DNA from: Mechercharimyces sp. CAU 1602
GTDB lineage: Bacteria > Bacillota > Bacilli > Thermoactinomycetales > JANTPT01
DNA: 64,000 bases
Assembly (NCBI RefSeq): GCF_024753565.1
Contig: NZ_JANTPT010000001.1
Location: 1,507,969-1,571,968, forward strand
Direction of reading: 5' to 3'
The notes under the pieces were generated by a model. It searched no databases. It was not told the DNA's origin and saw nothing but the letters and a program-made list of their open reading frames with translations. A program made the translations under genes and the position numbers. Within the stretch, counting starts at the first letter, position 1. Every line of letters starts with the position of its first letter. Positions 24,591 to 32,856 of this stretch are shown here, one piece after another.

Positions 24591-25043
24591 TTAATAATTG
24601 TTGTAAGTCTCTCCATCATTTTTATTCCTATATATTACTCCCCTTTTCCTATTACTTTTGTAGGGAGGGGTTACGATGGGTATCAGGGGAAAATGATCGT
24701 TTAGCCAAGCCACATGTAACGATTGATTGCAAAAAACCCAGCGGGCCGTGTCCATTGGAAGGCTCCTTACTCCCCACTCATGCGGACTTAATTGAATTCT
24801 TGGAAACGGCAAAGTAGGAAAAGCAAAGACCACATCACCATAATGAAGGCATTCGTCTAGGCACGTTCTTATCGGATATGATGGTGAGGATTTCAGTAAG
24901 TGTACAGGTTCAAAGCCTACTTTCTTCATCAGATGTCGTGCGTCCTTTCGTTGCAGACGAGTCCGTTGCCAACACTCATCAGTAGATTGGAAGACGGGAT
25001 ATTGTCGTTTGAGATGGATAAAAGGAATTCCATGAAAATACAC
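24591..25043 (-). CDS. Hypothetical protein
   Basis: 150 residues from a GTG at 25043 placed 6 nt after GGGAGG. No signal peptide or membrane segment. Rich in Arg, His, Trp and Pro ('GIPFIHLKRQYPVFQSTDECWQRTRLQRKDARHLM', 'FPRIQLSPHEWGVRSLP'). No family recognised. The opposite-strand alternative at 24507-24704 looks less coding. The end of the gene is lysine/asparagine-rich and may not be conserved. Confidence 0.5.
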   Translation of the reverse strand: MYFHGIPFIHLKRQYPVFQSTDECWQRTRLQRKDARHLMKKVGFEPVHLLKSSPSYPIRTCLDECLHYGDVVFAFPTLPFPRIQLSPHEWGVRSLPMDTARWVFCNQSLHVAWLNDHFPLIPIVTPPYKSNRKRGVIYRNKNDGETYNNY

Positions 25044-25167
25044 TTCTCTACCTCCCTGCACTTCATCTTATAGAAAGCTGTATCATCACTTCAGGAATAT
25101 AGCGAATTGTTACCTCATTTGATATAATTGTAGAAGAATGTTCATCCTATTCAATGGAGGAATCTTA

Positions 25168-25824
25168 ATGAAATTAATCCGCATAGGGGTTGTGATTACC
25201 CTGTTTGCATCTCTTTTCTTCCCCTTATCCGATAGTTTAGCAAGTGAAGAAATTCAGCCTATGACACTAGACGAGCACGCCTCCAGTTATTTGTTTGGCG
25301 TACAGCTCGCCTTCGTCCAAGATGAGCACGAACGCTTAGTAAAAGCGAAAAAAGAAAAAGAATCTGCCCAAGCAGAGACTACTACACCTCCCGCAAATGA
25401 AAATAACGATGATTCCTCCAAGAAAAAACAGGAGGGCATCCTTCCTATAGAACAGGAAGTGATCCAACTTGTTAATAAAGAACGTACCCAACGTGGGCTT
25501 CAACCGTTACAAGGTGACTCCAAGTTAAGTAAAGTTGCACGTACAAAATCTGCTGACATGCGGGACAAAGAATATTTTTCCCATGATTCCCCCACCTATG
25601 GCTCTCCATTCGATATGATGACCCAATTTGGGGTTTCCTATAGCAAAGCAGCAGAAAATATTGCCGCTGGTCAACAAAGTGCACAAAGTGTTATGAAAAG
25701 CTGGATGAATAGTGACGGCCACCGTAAAAATATTCTGGATCCTAACTTAACAACGATTGGAGTAGGGTATGTAGAAGGTGGCAGCTGGGGAACGATGTGG
25801 ACTCAAATGTTTATTACTCGTTAA
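25168..25824 (+). CDS. Secreted CAP-domain (SCP/PR1-like, YkwD-type) protein
   Basis: 218 residues. Start at ATG 25168 behind TGGAGG. A signal peptide (MKLIRIGVVITLFASLFFPL, cleavage near DSLAS-EE) precedes a low-complexity linker and a C-terminal CAP domain from about residue 95: 'LVNKERTQRGLQPLQGDSKLSKVARTKSADM', 'FSHDSPTYGSPFDMM', 'AENIAAG', 'SWMNSDGHRKNIL', 'TIGVGY'. The CAP His and Glu positions are present. Relatives in Bacillus are associated with the spore or cell envelope. A terminator (25,840-25,874) follows. Confidence 0.9.
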   Translation: MKLIRIGVVITLFASLFFPLSDSLASEEIQPMTLDEHASSYLFGVQLAFVQDEHERLVKAKKEKESAQAETTTPPANENNDDSSKKKQEGILPIEQEVIQLVNKERTQRGLQPLQGDSKLSKVARTKSADMRDKEYFSHDSPTYGSPFDMMTQFGVSYSKAAENIAAGQQSAQSVMKSWMNSDGHRKNILDPNLTTIGVGYVEGGSWGTMWTQMFITR

Positions 25825-25839
25825 ATTATATTTAACACC

Positions 25840-25874
25840 TGCCTTCTACTAAGAATAGTAGAAGGCTCTTTTTA
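25840..25874 (+). terminator. Terminator of the CAP-domain gene
   Basis: GCCTTCTACTA - agaa - TAGTAGAAGGC followed by TCTTTTTAT. Confidence 0.8.
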
Positions 25875-25949
25875 TTGGATACGAATGGGTCAAGCTGACA
25901 TAGACATAGGATGGGGTATATCAATTGCTCAGGGAAGGAGGACGCCACA

Positions 25950-26702
25950 GTGACTCGTATCCACAAAGGCTCTTCTCCCCCACTCAGATTAACTGCACTC
26001 TCTTTTGCTCGTACATGGCCTACCTTAGATGAGGTGAGCCTAGCCTATATGGAATTAGAACAAGATTCTTACTTCTCTCTTTTTTCCTCAGCTGATATTA
26101 CAACATATATCGATCGATCACTTCACTACGGAAAACAAGCCGCTCAGAAAATCGCTCTTCCCACTTCATCAGGGTTAGATGAACTGCTAAATGTCGTGCT
26201 CCGATCAGGGGCAGCAGTTCGTTTCGATGATGGAACTTCCTCTCAGTCACATTGGGTTCGAGCACAGTATAAACCGAAGGAGAAGCAGATTGTCATATAC
26301 CGCTCTTCATTAGAACAGTTGCGACAATTTTTTGCGCGAGCACATTTTAATGTTTCTCCCGATGACCTGATCGCTCTTCACTTATATCATGAATGGTTCC
26401 ATCACCTCGAAGTAACTCGATTAGGACGTACCGATCGCTCTTTACCCAAAATAATCGTACACAAGTGGGGACCCTTCAAGCAGCGCGCCTATGTTGAACG
26501 AACGAGAGAAATTGCCGCTCATGCCTTTACTCAGCACGCTTTGGGAATTTCTTGGTATCCCTCACTATTAGATCATCTTCTTCATTATGAAGAAAAGGGA
26601 TGGAGTAATGGTCGTATTCGAGAACATTTTCAGCAAATTCGCACACAAATAGAGGCTCATTATGCTTTGATCGTGCCGAAAATAGAGGAGGAGCCATCCT
26701 AA
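25950..26702 (+). CDS. Putative zinc-metallopeptidase-like protein
   Basis: 250 residues from GTG 25950, which has AAGGAGG 9 nt upstream. The stretch 'DDLIALHLYHEWFHHLEVTRLG' is HEWFHH, an HExxH-type zincin motif, and a further 'TREIAAHAFTQHALGI' could supply the third ligand (Glu). No signal peptide or membrane anchor. I do not recognise a named family. It is convergent with the M2/M3-type peptidase gene, whose stop is 8 bp away. Confidence 0.65.
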   Translation: MTRIHKGSSPPLRLTALSFARTWPTLDEVSLAYMELEQDSYFSLFSSADITTYIDRSLHYGKQAAQKIALPTSSGLDELLNVVLRSGAAVRFDDGTSSQSHWVRAQYKPKEKQIVIYRSSLEQLRQFFARAHFNVSPDDLIALHLYHEWFHHLEVTRLGRTDRSLPKIIVHKWGPFKQRAYVERTREIAAHAFTQHALGISWYPSLLDHLLHYEEKGWSNGRIREHFQQIRTQIEAHYALIVPKIEEEPS

Positions 26703-26709
26703 TCACCTG

Positions 26710-28350
26710 CTAAACATTAGCAGATGATTTATTTGTGGAGTCAGCTGACTCCTCTTCTTTTGACACGCAGAATTGTTGGTAAAAATATATTGGATTTAAC
26801 TTTTCACCGGTCGCCCTTTGTAACAAGTCCTGCCAGGGTAATGCTGCACCCATTGAAAAGATCTCCTTATTAAAGAACTCTCCCGCTCTTTGATTTAAGA
26901 TAAGTGGATGTCCCTCGGTATGATGCTCCAAATAAGACCACCATTGCGATACAATTAACTCTCCTAACAAGTAATTATGGTAATATGCGGGGGCGATACT
27001 AAAATGAATTTTAGCTGCCCAATCGGGAGCATCACGCCCTTCAGGCTTCGGTACATACTGAAACCTCTCTACATATTCCCACCATAAGGAGTTTAAATCT
27101 TGTTCTGGATCAGCATAAAGGTCACGCTCAAAGTGTGTCATTACTAAGCACCAACGTGCAAGAATAAGCATGGCATGTGCTTGTTGTTTTTTTAACATTT
27201 CCTTGTACTCATCCATCTCCTCATTGGAAACCTTCAATACATGTAATAACCAAGCAGGATCTGAAGCGAGTCGGCCCATTGTCATCGCCATCGCTTCCGT
27301 CATACATATATGAGCGTGAGTCCTTAATAAATAGGGCAAGCCGTCATCTCGATAGGTATCATATACTGCATGCCCCAATTCGTGCAATAAGGTGTGCATC
27401 CAGTACTGATTTGAGCGTAGATTACACAAAATGCGTACATCTCGTTCACGATCAATATCAAAAGAATAGGCATGTTGGCTCTTGCCTTCTCGCTCATACA
27501 AATCACTTTTAGATAAGATCTGTGTAACATCCCAGCCCATTTCTAAAAACGTCTTTTCCGCTAATGCAACCAGATTCTCTTCTGCAAACAGCGAATTGAC
27601 ATCTACTGCTGCGCTCGTGGGCACCTCCTGAAAGAAGAAATCGTCATAATGCCATGAACGCACCCCTTCAGGACGCAGATGAGGATACTCCTTCGCAATT
27701 CGCTTATCCATCTCTTTCTTCATCTTCAGATAAGGCTCATCAGTAAAATCCTTCACCTCTTGCAGTACTGCAAATAACTGATCTTCTTCCATCTCTCCAA
27801 CTGCCAGTGATAGCTGATAATAATCCCGATATCCTTTTGCCTGCGCAATCCGATTACGCACCTTCACCAACTTTAATAGTTTCTTTTCTACTTCTACTCC
27901 GATCTGCTTGCTCGCACGCCACAGCTCTTTACGTTTCTTATTCGTCTTTTCCAGCTTTAGCGCTTCTTTAAGATCATTATCTGTATATGATTTTCCTCCC
28001 ACCTGTGCACGGAAGTGAGCAAATATCTCTTTGATTTCCATCTCCAACGCTACCCATTCGGTCCGATCTTCTTCATTCATTTGATAACGCAAAAACCTCA
28101 GCTCTAATAATTGAAACTGCCGCTTAAGTAAGTGATCTTCTATCTTCTCCCACTCAATGGCACAAAACTGCTCATAACGCTTAGGATCAGCAAATAACTG
28201 AATCAATGCTTCACGCTTACGTGCAACTTTCTCCCCATATTTCTTTTTACCGCTGGTAATTGCTTCCCAATTCGCTTCCGCAAGTTCTCGCTCCAAAGTA
28301 GCCACTTTAGGAATCACTTCATCTATAAACAATTGTGCCTGTTCATCCAT
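26710..28350 (-). CDS. M2/M3-type zinc metallopeptidase
   Basis: 546 residues from the ATG at 28350 behind AAGGAGAGG. The zinc site 'HTLLHELGHAVYD' (HExxH, about residue 325) with the downstream 'HICMTEAMAMTMGRLA' (third ligand Glu about 25 residues on) is the gluzincin pattern of the M2 (peptidyl-dipeptidase A) and M3 (oligoendopeptidase) families. The long helical N-terminal half fits a closed-channel oligopeptidase. No signal peptide, so it is cytosolic; likely peptide turnover. M2 versus M3 cannot be decided by eye. Confidence 0.85.
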   Translation of the reverse strand: MDEQAQLFIDEVIPKVATLERELAEANWEAITSGKKKYGEKVARKREALIQLFADPKRYEQFCAIEWEKIEDHLLKRQFQLLELRFLRYQMNEEDRTEWVALEMEIKEIFAHFRAQVGGKSYTDNDLKEALKLEKTNKKRKELWRASKQIGVEVEKKLLKLVKVRNRIAQAKGYRDYYQLSLAVGEMEEDQLFAVLQEVKDFTDEPYLKMKKEMDKRIAKEYPHLRPEGVRSWHYDDFFFQEVPTSAAVDVNSLFAEENLVALAEKTFLEMGWDVTQILSKSDLYEREGKSQHAYSFDIDRERDVRILCNLRSNQYWMHTLLHELGHAVYDTYRDDGLPYLLRTHAHICMTEAMAMTMGRLASDPAWLLHVLKVSNEEMDEYKEMLKKQQAHAMLILARWCLVMTHFERDLYADPEQDLNSLWWEYVERFQYVPKPEGRDAPDWAAKIHFSIAPAYYHNYLLGELIVSQWWSYLEHHTEGHPLILNQRAGEFFNKEIFSMGAALPWQDLLQRATGEKLNPIYFYQQFCVSKEEESADSTNKSSANV

Positions 28351-28515
28351 CTCATCCTCTCCTTTGCACCCTATAAAAGTTTTTCGGTTATCCCTTACAC
28401 CTTTCGCCTTATCTGTTCTCACTCCTGCTCCTTCATCAAACCACTCTCGACACATGATCTACTTAAGAAAGGATACACTATCATCTAACAACATAAACAA
28501 GGAGTTGAGTAGTTG

Positions 28516-28773
28516 ATGGCAACACCCTACCTATGCCCCACTTGTGGAACCAACCGTACTCGCTTTAATCTTATCGAACAAGTAGCCCAGTCGGTTAAAA
28601 AAGATCCTCAAACCGGGGATATCACAGAAACGATCATAGCTCCAGATCCACTTCATATCTTTTATCAAGGGGCTTCTTATCTTGTCCAATGTGGAGTATG
28701 TGGACAAGTGGAAACAGAGGAACGATTCATTAAATCAGCCCAAGCCCAACCCATGCCTTTTCTCTACTCCTAG
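28516..28773 (+). CDS. Small zinc-ribbon protein
   Basis: 85 residues. Two CxxC pairs, 'CPTCGTNRTRFNLIEQVAQSVKKDP' and 'LVQCGVCGQVE', form a zinc ribbon separated by about 50 residues. ATG at 28516 follows AAGGAG with 10-nt spacing; a TTG lies directly before it. Divergent from the metallopeptidase gene. Function unknown; such ribbons often bind nucleic acid or protein. Confidence 0.75.
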   Translation: MATPYLCPTCGTNRTRFNLIEQVAQSVKKDPQTGDITETIIAPDPLHIFYQGASYLVQCGVCGQVETEERFIKSAQAQPMPFLYS

Positions 28774-29057
28774 CTCCACATAGCTCTCCAGTATTACACC
28801 ATGTGCCATTGTTGCCGGATGAACGACTACAAATTCCTCGTCCGGCACAAGGGATTGCTATAAATATCTTAATCTTCTTTCAAAAATCTCATTACGTCTC
28901 CAATATTTTTAACAGGTGCGATACTGACCAACAATATTAATCTACTAAAACTACATCATTACATTTTAAGTACTCGTAGAATGAACCTTCTCATCGACAA
29001 AAGAACGTTTACTAGTGTAAGATAAAGGTTGTTCCGACATAATCTATTTAGAGAAGG
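28774..29057. other. Intergenic region with a terminator
   Basis: A hairpin GCCGGATGA...TCGTCCGGC (about 28,815-28,849) follows the zinc-ribbon gene. The rest is AT-rich and presumably holds the promoter of the PBP gene. Confidence 0.5.
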
Positions 29058-31064
29058 ATGGGAGAAATGAAAGTTTATCTCCGCTGGGTGATCCCACTTA
29101 TACTTGTGTGTACGTTTTTATTTTTACCCGCTTGTGAATCAAAACCTACAGCGGAAGAAGTACTTACCACTTACTTCACACACTGGAATAAGCAAAACTA
29201 CGAAGAAATGTATGGTCTCATTAGCCCCGAATCAAAACAACATATAAAAAAGAAAGACTTTATTCAAAAACACAAAATGATAGTGGATAAAGTGAAACTA
29301 ACCTCCGTTGCACTTACATTAAAAACAGAGGAAGATGATAAACAGTACGAGCCGACTGAGGGCATCCCTTACGAGTGGAACATATCATCCACCACATATA
29401 AAGAGCTATCCTTCTCAGGTAAGGTCACTTTTACGGAAAGCGAAGAAGGATGGCGCATCCAATGGAAACACTCCCTCCTCTTCCCTGATCTAACCGCTGA
29501 TGATTCCGTTGAAGAAGTCCGCGGTGTATGGGGAGAACGTGGACAAATACGAACGAGTGCTGGCGAGATCTTGGCTGATAATAAAAAAATTACCCAAATC
29601 GGAGTAATTCCCCAACAAATTGAAAAAGAAGATGACCTGCTTAAACAGCTTGCCACCCAATTCTCTCTTAAAAAAGAGGACATTAAAGAGAAGCTGGAAG
29701 CTAAGTGGGTAAAACCTTATCATTTCATTCCAATCGCACAGGTGGATGCTGAAGATAGTAAAACGATCGAAAATGCCATCGCTATTTCAGGGGTAAGCGC
29801 ACGAGAGAGTAGCAAGCGTCATTACCCTTATGCCGAAGTTACTGCTCACTTTACAGGCTATATGGACACAATTACCGATGAACAGCTAAAAACTTGGAAA
29901 GAAAAAGGATACCGTGAAGGCGACTGGGTCGGACATTCTGGCTTGGAAGAATCTACTGACGCCCGTCTGCGTGGTGTGGCTTCCACACGACTTTTAATAT
30001 TAGATCATGAAGGAAGAAGTAAGAAGGAGCTGGCTGCCACCACACCTAAAGATGGAGAAGATGTTGTCGTCACACTCGATTTAAAGTTACAAAAAGAGCT
30101 TTACAACATGATTAAAGGAGACGCAGCTTCTGCTGTCGCCTTCCATCCTAAGACGGGTGCTTTACTTGCTGCCGTCAGTTACCCTTCGTTTGATCCGAAC
30201 GTAGAAATACGTAATTGGAACCAACGTCGTCGCTTTGCCGCGGCAGCCGTACCTGGCTCTACTATGAAACCCTTAACCGCCGCCATCGGTTTAGAGACGG
30301 AAGCGATAAAGCCAGATACCACGTTTAATACAAATGCAGGTAAGTGGCAAAAAGACTCATCTTGGGGCGGATATTTCATTCGGCGTGTATCCAATCCTGG
30401 CGGTGGTGTCGACTTAAACGAAGGTATGGCTTGGTCTGATAATATCTACTTTGCACGCACAGGCGTCAAAGTAGGAGCAGAAGAAATGGAGAAATATCTA
30501 CGACTGTTTGGCTTTGGACAAAAAATCCCTTCTGATCTTTTTGTTGATCAATCACAGTTCTCCAATAGTGGACAACTAGATAATGAAATCTTATTAGCTG
30601 ACACCTCTTATGGACAAGGACAATTGCTCATAAGCCCCTATCATCTTGCGCTTACTTATACACCCTTCGTAAACGAAGGAAATCTGCTCAAACCACAAGT
30701 ATTAATAGAAGGAGAGAATGAACAAATTGAGCCGCAAGCTTGGCAGGAACAACTAATCTCAAAAGAGAATGCAGCTTCAGTCTACTCCGCTTTAAAAGAA
30801 GTCGTTACCAAACCTTCTGGAACTGCACACGATTTAAATATATCAGGAGCCACCATCGCTGCTAAAACAGGCACCGCTGAATTAAAAGCTAGTCGCGACG
30901 ACAAAAATTCGATAGAATATGGGTGGTTAACCGTAATTGCAGGTAAGAAGGATAAGGAGCCGGATCTCCTCATTACAACCATGTTTGAAGGCGTGCAAAA
31001 TCGCGGTGGAAGTCACTATAATTCATCCAAATTGAGACCACTATTACAAAAACGGTACCAATAA
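29058..31064 (+). CDS. pbpC: Class B penicillin-binding protein (PBP3/MecA-like lipoprotein)
   Basis: 668 residues, the same length I recall for B. subtilis PbpC. Lipoprotein-type N-terminus with lipobox 'FLPAC' at about residue 27; an NTF2-like MecA_N domain (about 30-150); a PBP dimerisation domain ('RGQIRTSAGEILA', about 160-310); then the transpeptidase with SxxK 'PGSTMKPL', SxN 'WSDNIYF' and 'AAKTGTAEL'. It cross-links peptidoglycan outside the membrane; this subgroup often has low beta-lactam affinity. Start ATG 29058; ATG 29067 is an alternative. It may be in one transcript with ypuA. Confidence 0.93.
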   Translation: MGEMKVYLRWVIPLILVCTFLFLPACESKPTAEEVLTTYFTHWNKQNYEEMYGLISPESKQHIKKKDFIQKHKMIVDKVKLTSVALTLKTEEDDKQYEPTEGIPYEWNISSTTYKELSFSGKVTFTESEEGWRIQWKHSLLFPDLTADDSVEEVRGVWGERGQIRTSAGEILADNKKITQIGVIPQQIEKEDDLLKQLATQFSLKKEDIKEKLEAKWVKPYHFIPIAQVDAEDSKTIENAIAISGVSARESSKRHYPYAEVTAHFTGYMDTITDEQLKTWKEKGYREGDWVGHSGLEESTDARLRGVASTRLLILDHEGRSKKELAATTPKDGEDVVVTLDLKLQKELYNMIKGDAASAVAFHPKTGALLAAVSYPSFDPNVEIRNWNQRRRFAAAAVPGSTMKPLTAAIGLETEAIKPDTTFNTNAGKWQKDSSWGGYFIRRVSNPGGGVDLNEGMAWSDNIYFARTGVKVGAEEMEKYLRLFGFGQKIPSDLFVDQSQFSNSGQLDNEILLADTSYGQGQLLISPYHLALTYTPFVNEGNLLKPQVLIEGENEQIEPQAWQEQLISKENAASVYSALKEVVTKPSGTAHDLNISGATIAAKTGTAELKASRDDKNSIEYGWLTVIAGKKDKEPDLLITTMFEGVQNRGGSHYNSSKLRPLLQKRYQ

Positions 31065-31120
31065 TATGAAATAAGCGATCTTCACTTCCATCCGCCTACT
31101 CTAAGGGAGGCTAACATCTT

Positions 31121-32002
31121 ATGAAGAAGAAATGGATTTCAGCTTTACTCACCCTAGCTATGGTCTTCACTTTTGTTCCCACAATTGTACATGCTGATGC
31201 AGTTGTAGGTGAAACCGTTGTAACCTTGGGACAAAACTTAACGCAAGAGCAAAGAAGTGCCATGCTCCAAGAGATGGGTGTGAATGAAAAAGATGTCCAA
31301 GTGATTGAGGTTACCAATGCTGAAGAACATCAATATTTAGGTGACTACATGAGCAAGGCTACAATCGGAACAAGAGCGCTCTCCTCCGCCAAAATTACAT
31401 TAGCTGAAACAGGTACAGGAATTACGGTAGAAACAAAAAACATCAGCACCATCACTGAAATGATGTATTCGAACGCTCTGATTACTGCTGGTGTAAAAGA
31501 TGCTGATGTTTATGTTACAGCCCCGTTCCCCGTATCGGGAACCGCAGGACTTACCGGTGTCATTAAAGCATTTGAATCCGCAACAGATAAAAAGATTAGT
31601 GAAGAACAGAAACAAGTGGCGAATGAAGAGATGGTTCGCACCTCAGAAATTGGGGAACAAATCGGAGATACTGAAAAAGCAGCTGAACTCATCATGCGCG
31701 TCAAAGAGGAGATTGCTGAACAACAACCCCAATCTCCCGAAGAAATTAAGCAGATTATCATTAATGTCGCAGGTGACTTGAATATCAATCTGACAGAACA
31801 AAATATTAATGACCTTACAAACTTAATGGATAAGTTCTCCCAACTTGATATTGACTGGGATCAGCTCTCCTCCCAGTTGGATCAATTTAAAGAGAAATGG
31901 GGCGATGCGCTCCAGTCCGCTGAAGAAGCTAAAGGGTTCTTTGATAAATTAATCAACTGGCTCTCTAACCTCTTGGATTCCTTGACGAGTATATTTTCAT
32001 AA
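31121..32002 (+). CDS. ypuA: DUF1002 secreted protein (YpuA-like)
   Basis: 293 residues with a signal peptide (MKKKWISALLTLAMVFTFVP, cleavage near VHADA). The body from about residue 30, 'VVTLGQNLTQEQRSAMLQEMG' through 'YSNALITAGVKDADVYVTAPFPVSGTAGLTGVIKA', is the DUF1002 domain. The C-terminus is amphipathic helical. Function unknown; YpuA belongs to cell-envelope-associated proteins in Bacillus. RBS AAGGGAGG. It lies 57 bp downstream of the PBP gene. Terminator at 32,007-32,032. Confidence 0.9.
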   Translation: MKKKWISALLTLAMVFTFVPTIVHADAVVGETVVTLGQNLTQEQRSAMLQEMGVNEKDVQVIEVTNAEEHQYLGDYMSKATIGTRALSSAKITLAETGTGITVETKNISTITEMMYSNALITAGVKDADVYVTAPFPVSGTAGLTGVIKAFESATDKKISEEQKQVANEEMVRTSEIGEQIGDTEKAAELIMRVKEEIAEQQPQSPEEIKQIIINVAGDLNINLTEQNINDLTNLMDKFSQLDIDWDQLSSQLDQFKEKWGDALQSAEEAKGFFDKLINWLSNLLDSLTSIFS

Positions 32003-32006
32003 CACT

Positions 32007-32032
32007 AAGCGCCCTTTACTAAAGGGCGCTTT
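32007..32032 (+). terminator. ypuA terminator
   Basis: AAGCGCCCTTT - act - AAAGGGCGCTTT followed by CGTTTT. Confidence 0.75.
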
Positions 32033-32043
32033 CGTTTTCACAG

Positions 32044-32080
32044 AAAAAAGAGCGCGGCCGTAATGGCCGCGCTCTTTTTA
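32044..32080 (-). terminator. sdhCAB terminator
   Basis: AAAAAAGAGCGCGGCC - gtaat - GGCCGCGCTCTTTTTA, 27 bp past the sdhB stop; also effective on the plus strand. Confidence 0.85.
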
Positions 32081-32106
32081 TATAATCAACAATCATCTTT
32101 GCACTC

Positions 32107-32856
32107 TTATTTTTTCAACCACTTGCGGAAGATATACTTTGTTCCTTCCCAGTTAAGAGCACCGATCGCAGTCGTGAGCGGAATTCCTTTAGGACAAGAC
32201 TGCACGCAGTTTTGTGAGTTTCCGCACTCCTGAACTCCGCCATCGTCAAAGATCGCTTCCAGGCGTTCGTCTCTATTCATCGCGCCCGTTGGATGCTCAT
32301 TAAAAAGGTTAACTTGACCAGCAGCAAATGGACCCACAAAGTTAGAATTAGAATTTACATTTGGACATGCTTGTAAGCATACTCCACAAGTCATACATTT
32401 GGAGAGCTCATAACGCCATTGCCGTTTATTCTCCGGTAATCGTGGTCCTGGACCTAAATCATACGTACCATCAATCGGAATCCATGCTTTCACGCGCTTC
32501 AGCGTATCAAACATTTGACTGCGATCAATAATGAGGTCACGTAACACAGGAAAAGTTTTCATCGGCTCTACCCGCACTGGTTGTTCTAATTGATCGATCA
32601 AAGCGGAACACGCCTGGCGTGGCTTCCCATTGATTACCATCGAACAAGCACCACAAACTTCTTCCAAGCAGTTAGATTCCCATGCTATCGGCGTCGTCTC
32701 TTTCCCATCAGCCGTCACAGGATTGCGCTGAATCTCCATTAGAGCCGAAATCACGTTCATGTTTTGTCGATAGGGGAGCACAAAGCGCTCTTGGTATGGC
32801 TTTTGTTCCGGTTCATCTTGACGAGTAATGATCACTTCTACGGTTTGCGTGCTCAT
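32107..32856 (-). CDS. sdhB: Succinate dehydrogenase iron-sulfur subunit
   Basis: 249 residues. The N-terminal [2Fe-2S] ferredoxin domain has 'CLEEVCGACSMVINGKPRQAC' (here split: CLEEVCGAC and the later PRQAC); the C-terminal domain has 'CMTCGVCLQACP' and 'CVQSCPKGIP' for the [4Fe-4S] and [3Fe-4S] centres. It passes electrons from SdhA to menaquinone through SdhC. Its start overlaps the sdhA stop by 4 bp (ATGA), so the two are translationally coupled. Third gene of sdhCAB. Confidence 0.97.
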   Translation of the reverse strand: MSTQTVEVIITRQDEPEQKPYQERFVLPYRQNMNVISALMEIQRNPVTADGKETTPIAWESNCLEEVCGACSMVINGKPRQACSALIDQLEQPVRVEPMKTFPVLRDLIIDRSQMFDTLKRVKAWIPIDGTYDLGPGPRLPENKRQWRYELSKCMTCGVCLQACPNVNSNSNFVGPFAAGQVNLFNEHPTGAMNRDERLEAIFDDGGVQECGNSQNCVQSCPKGIPLTTAIGALNWEGTKYIFRKWLKK

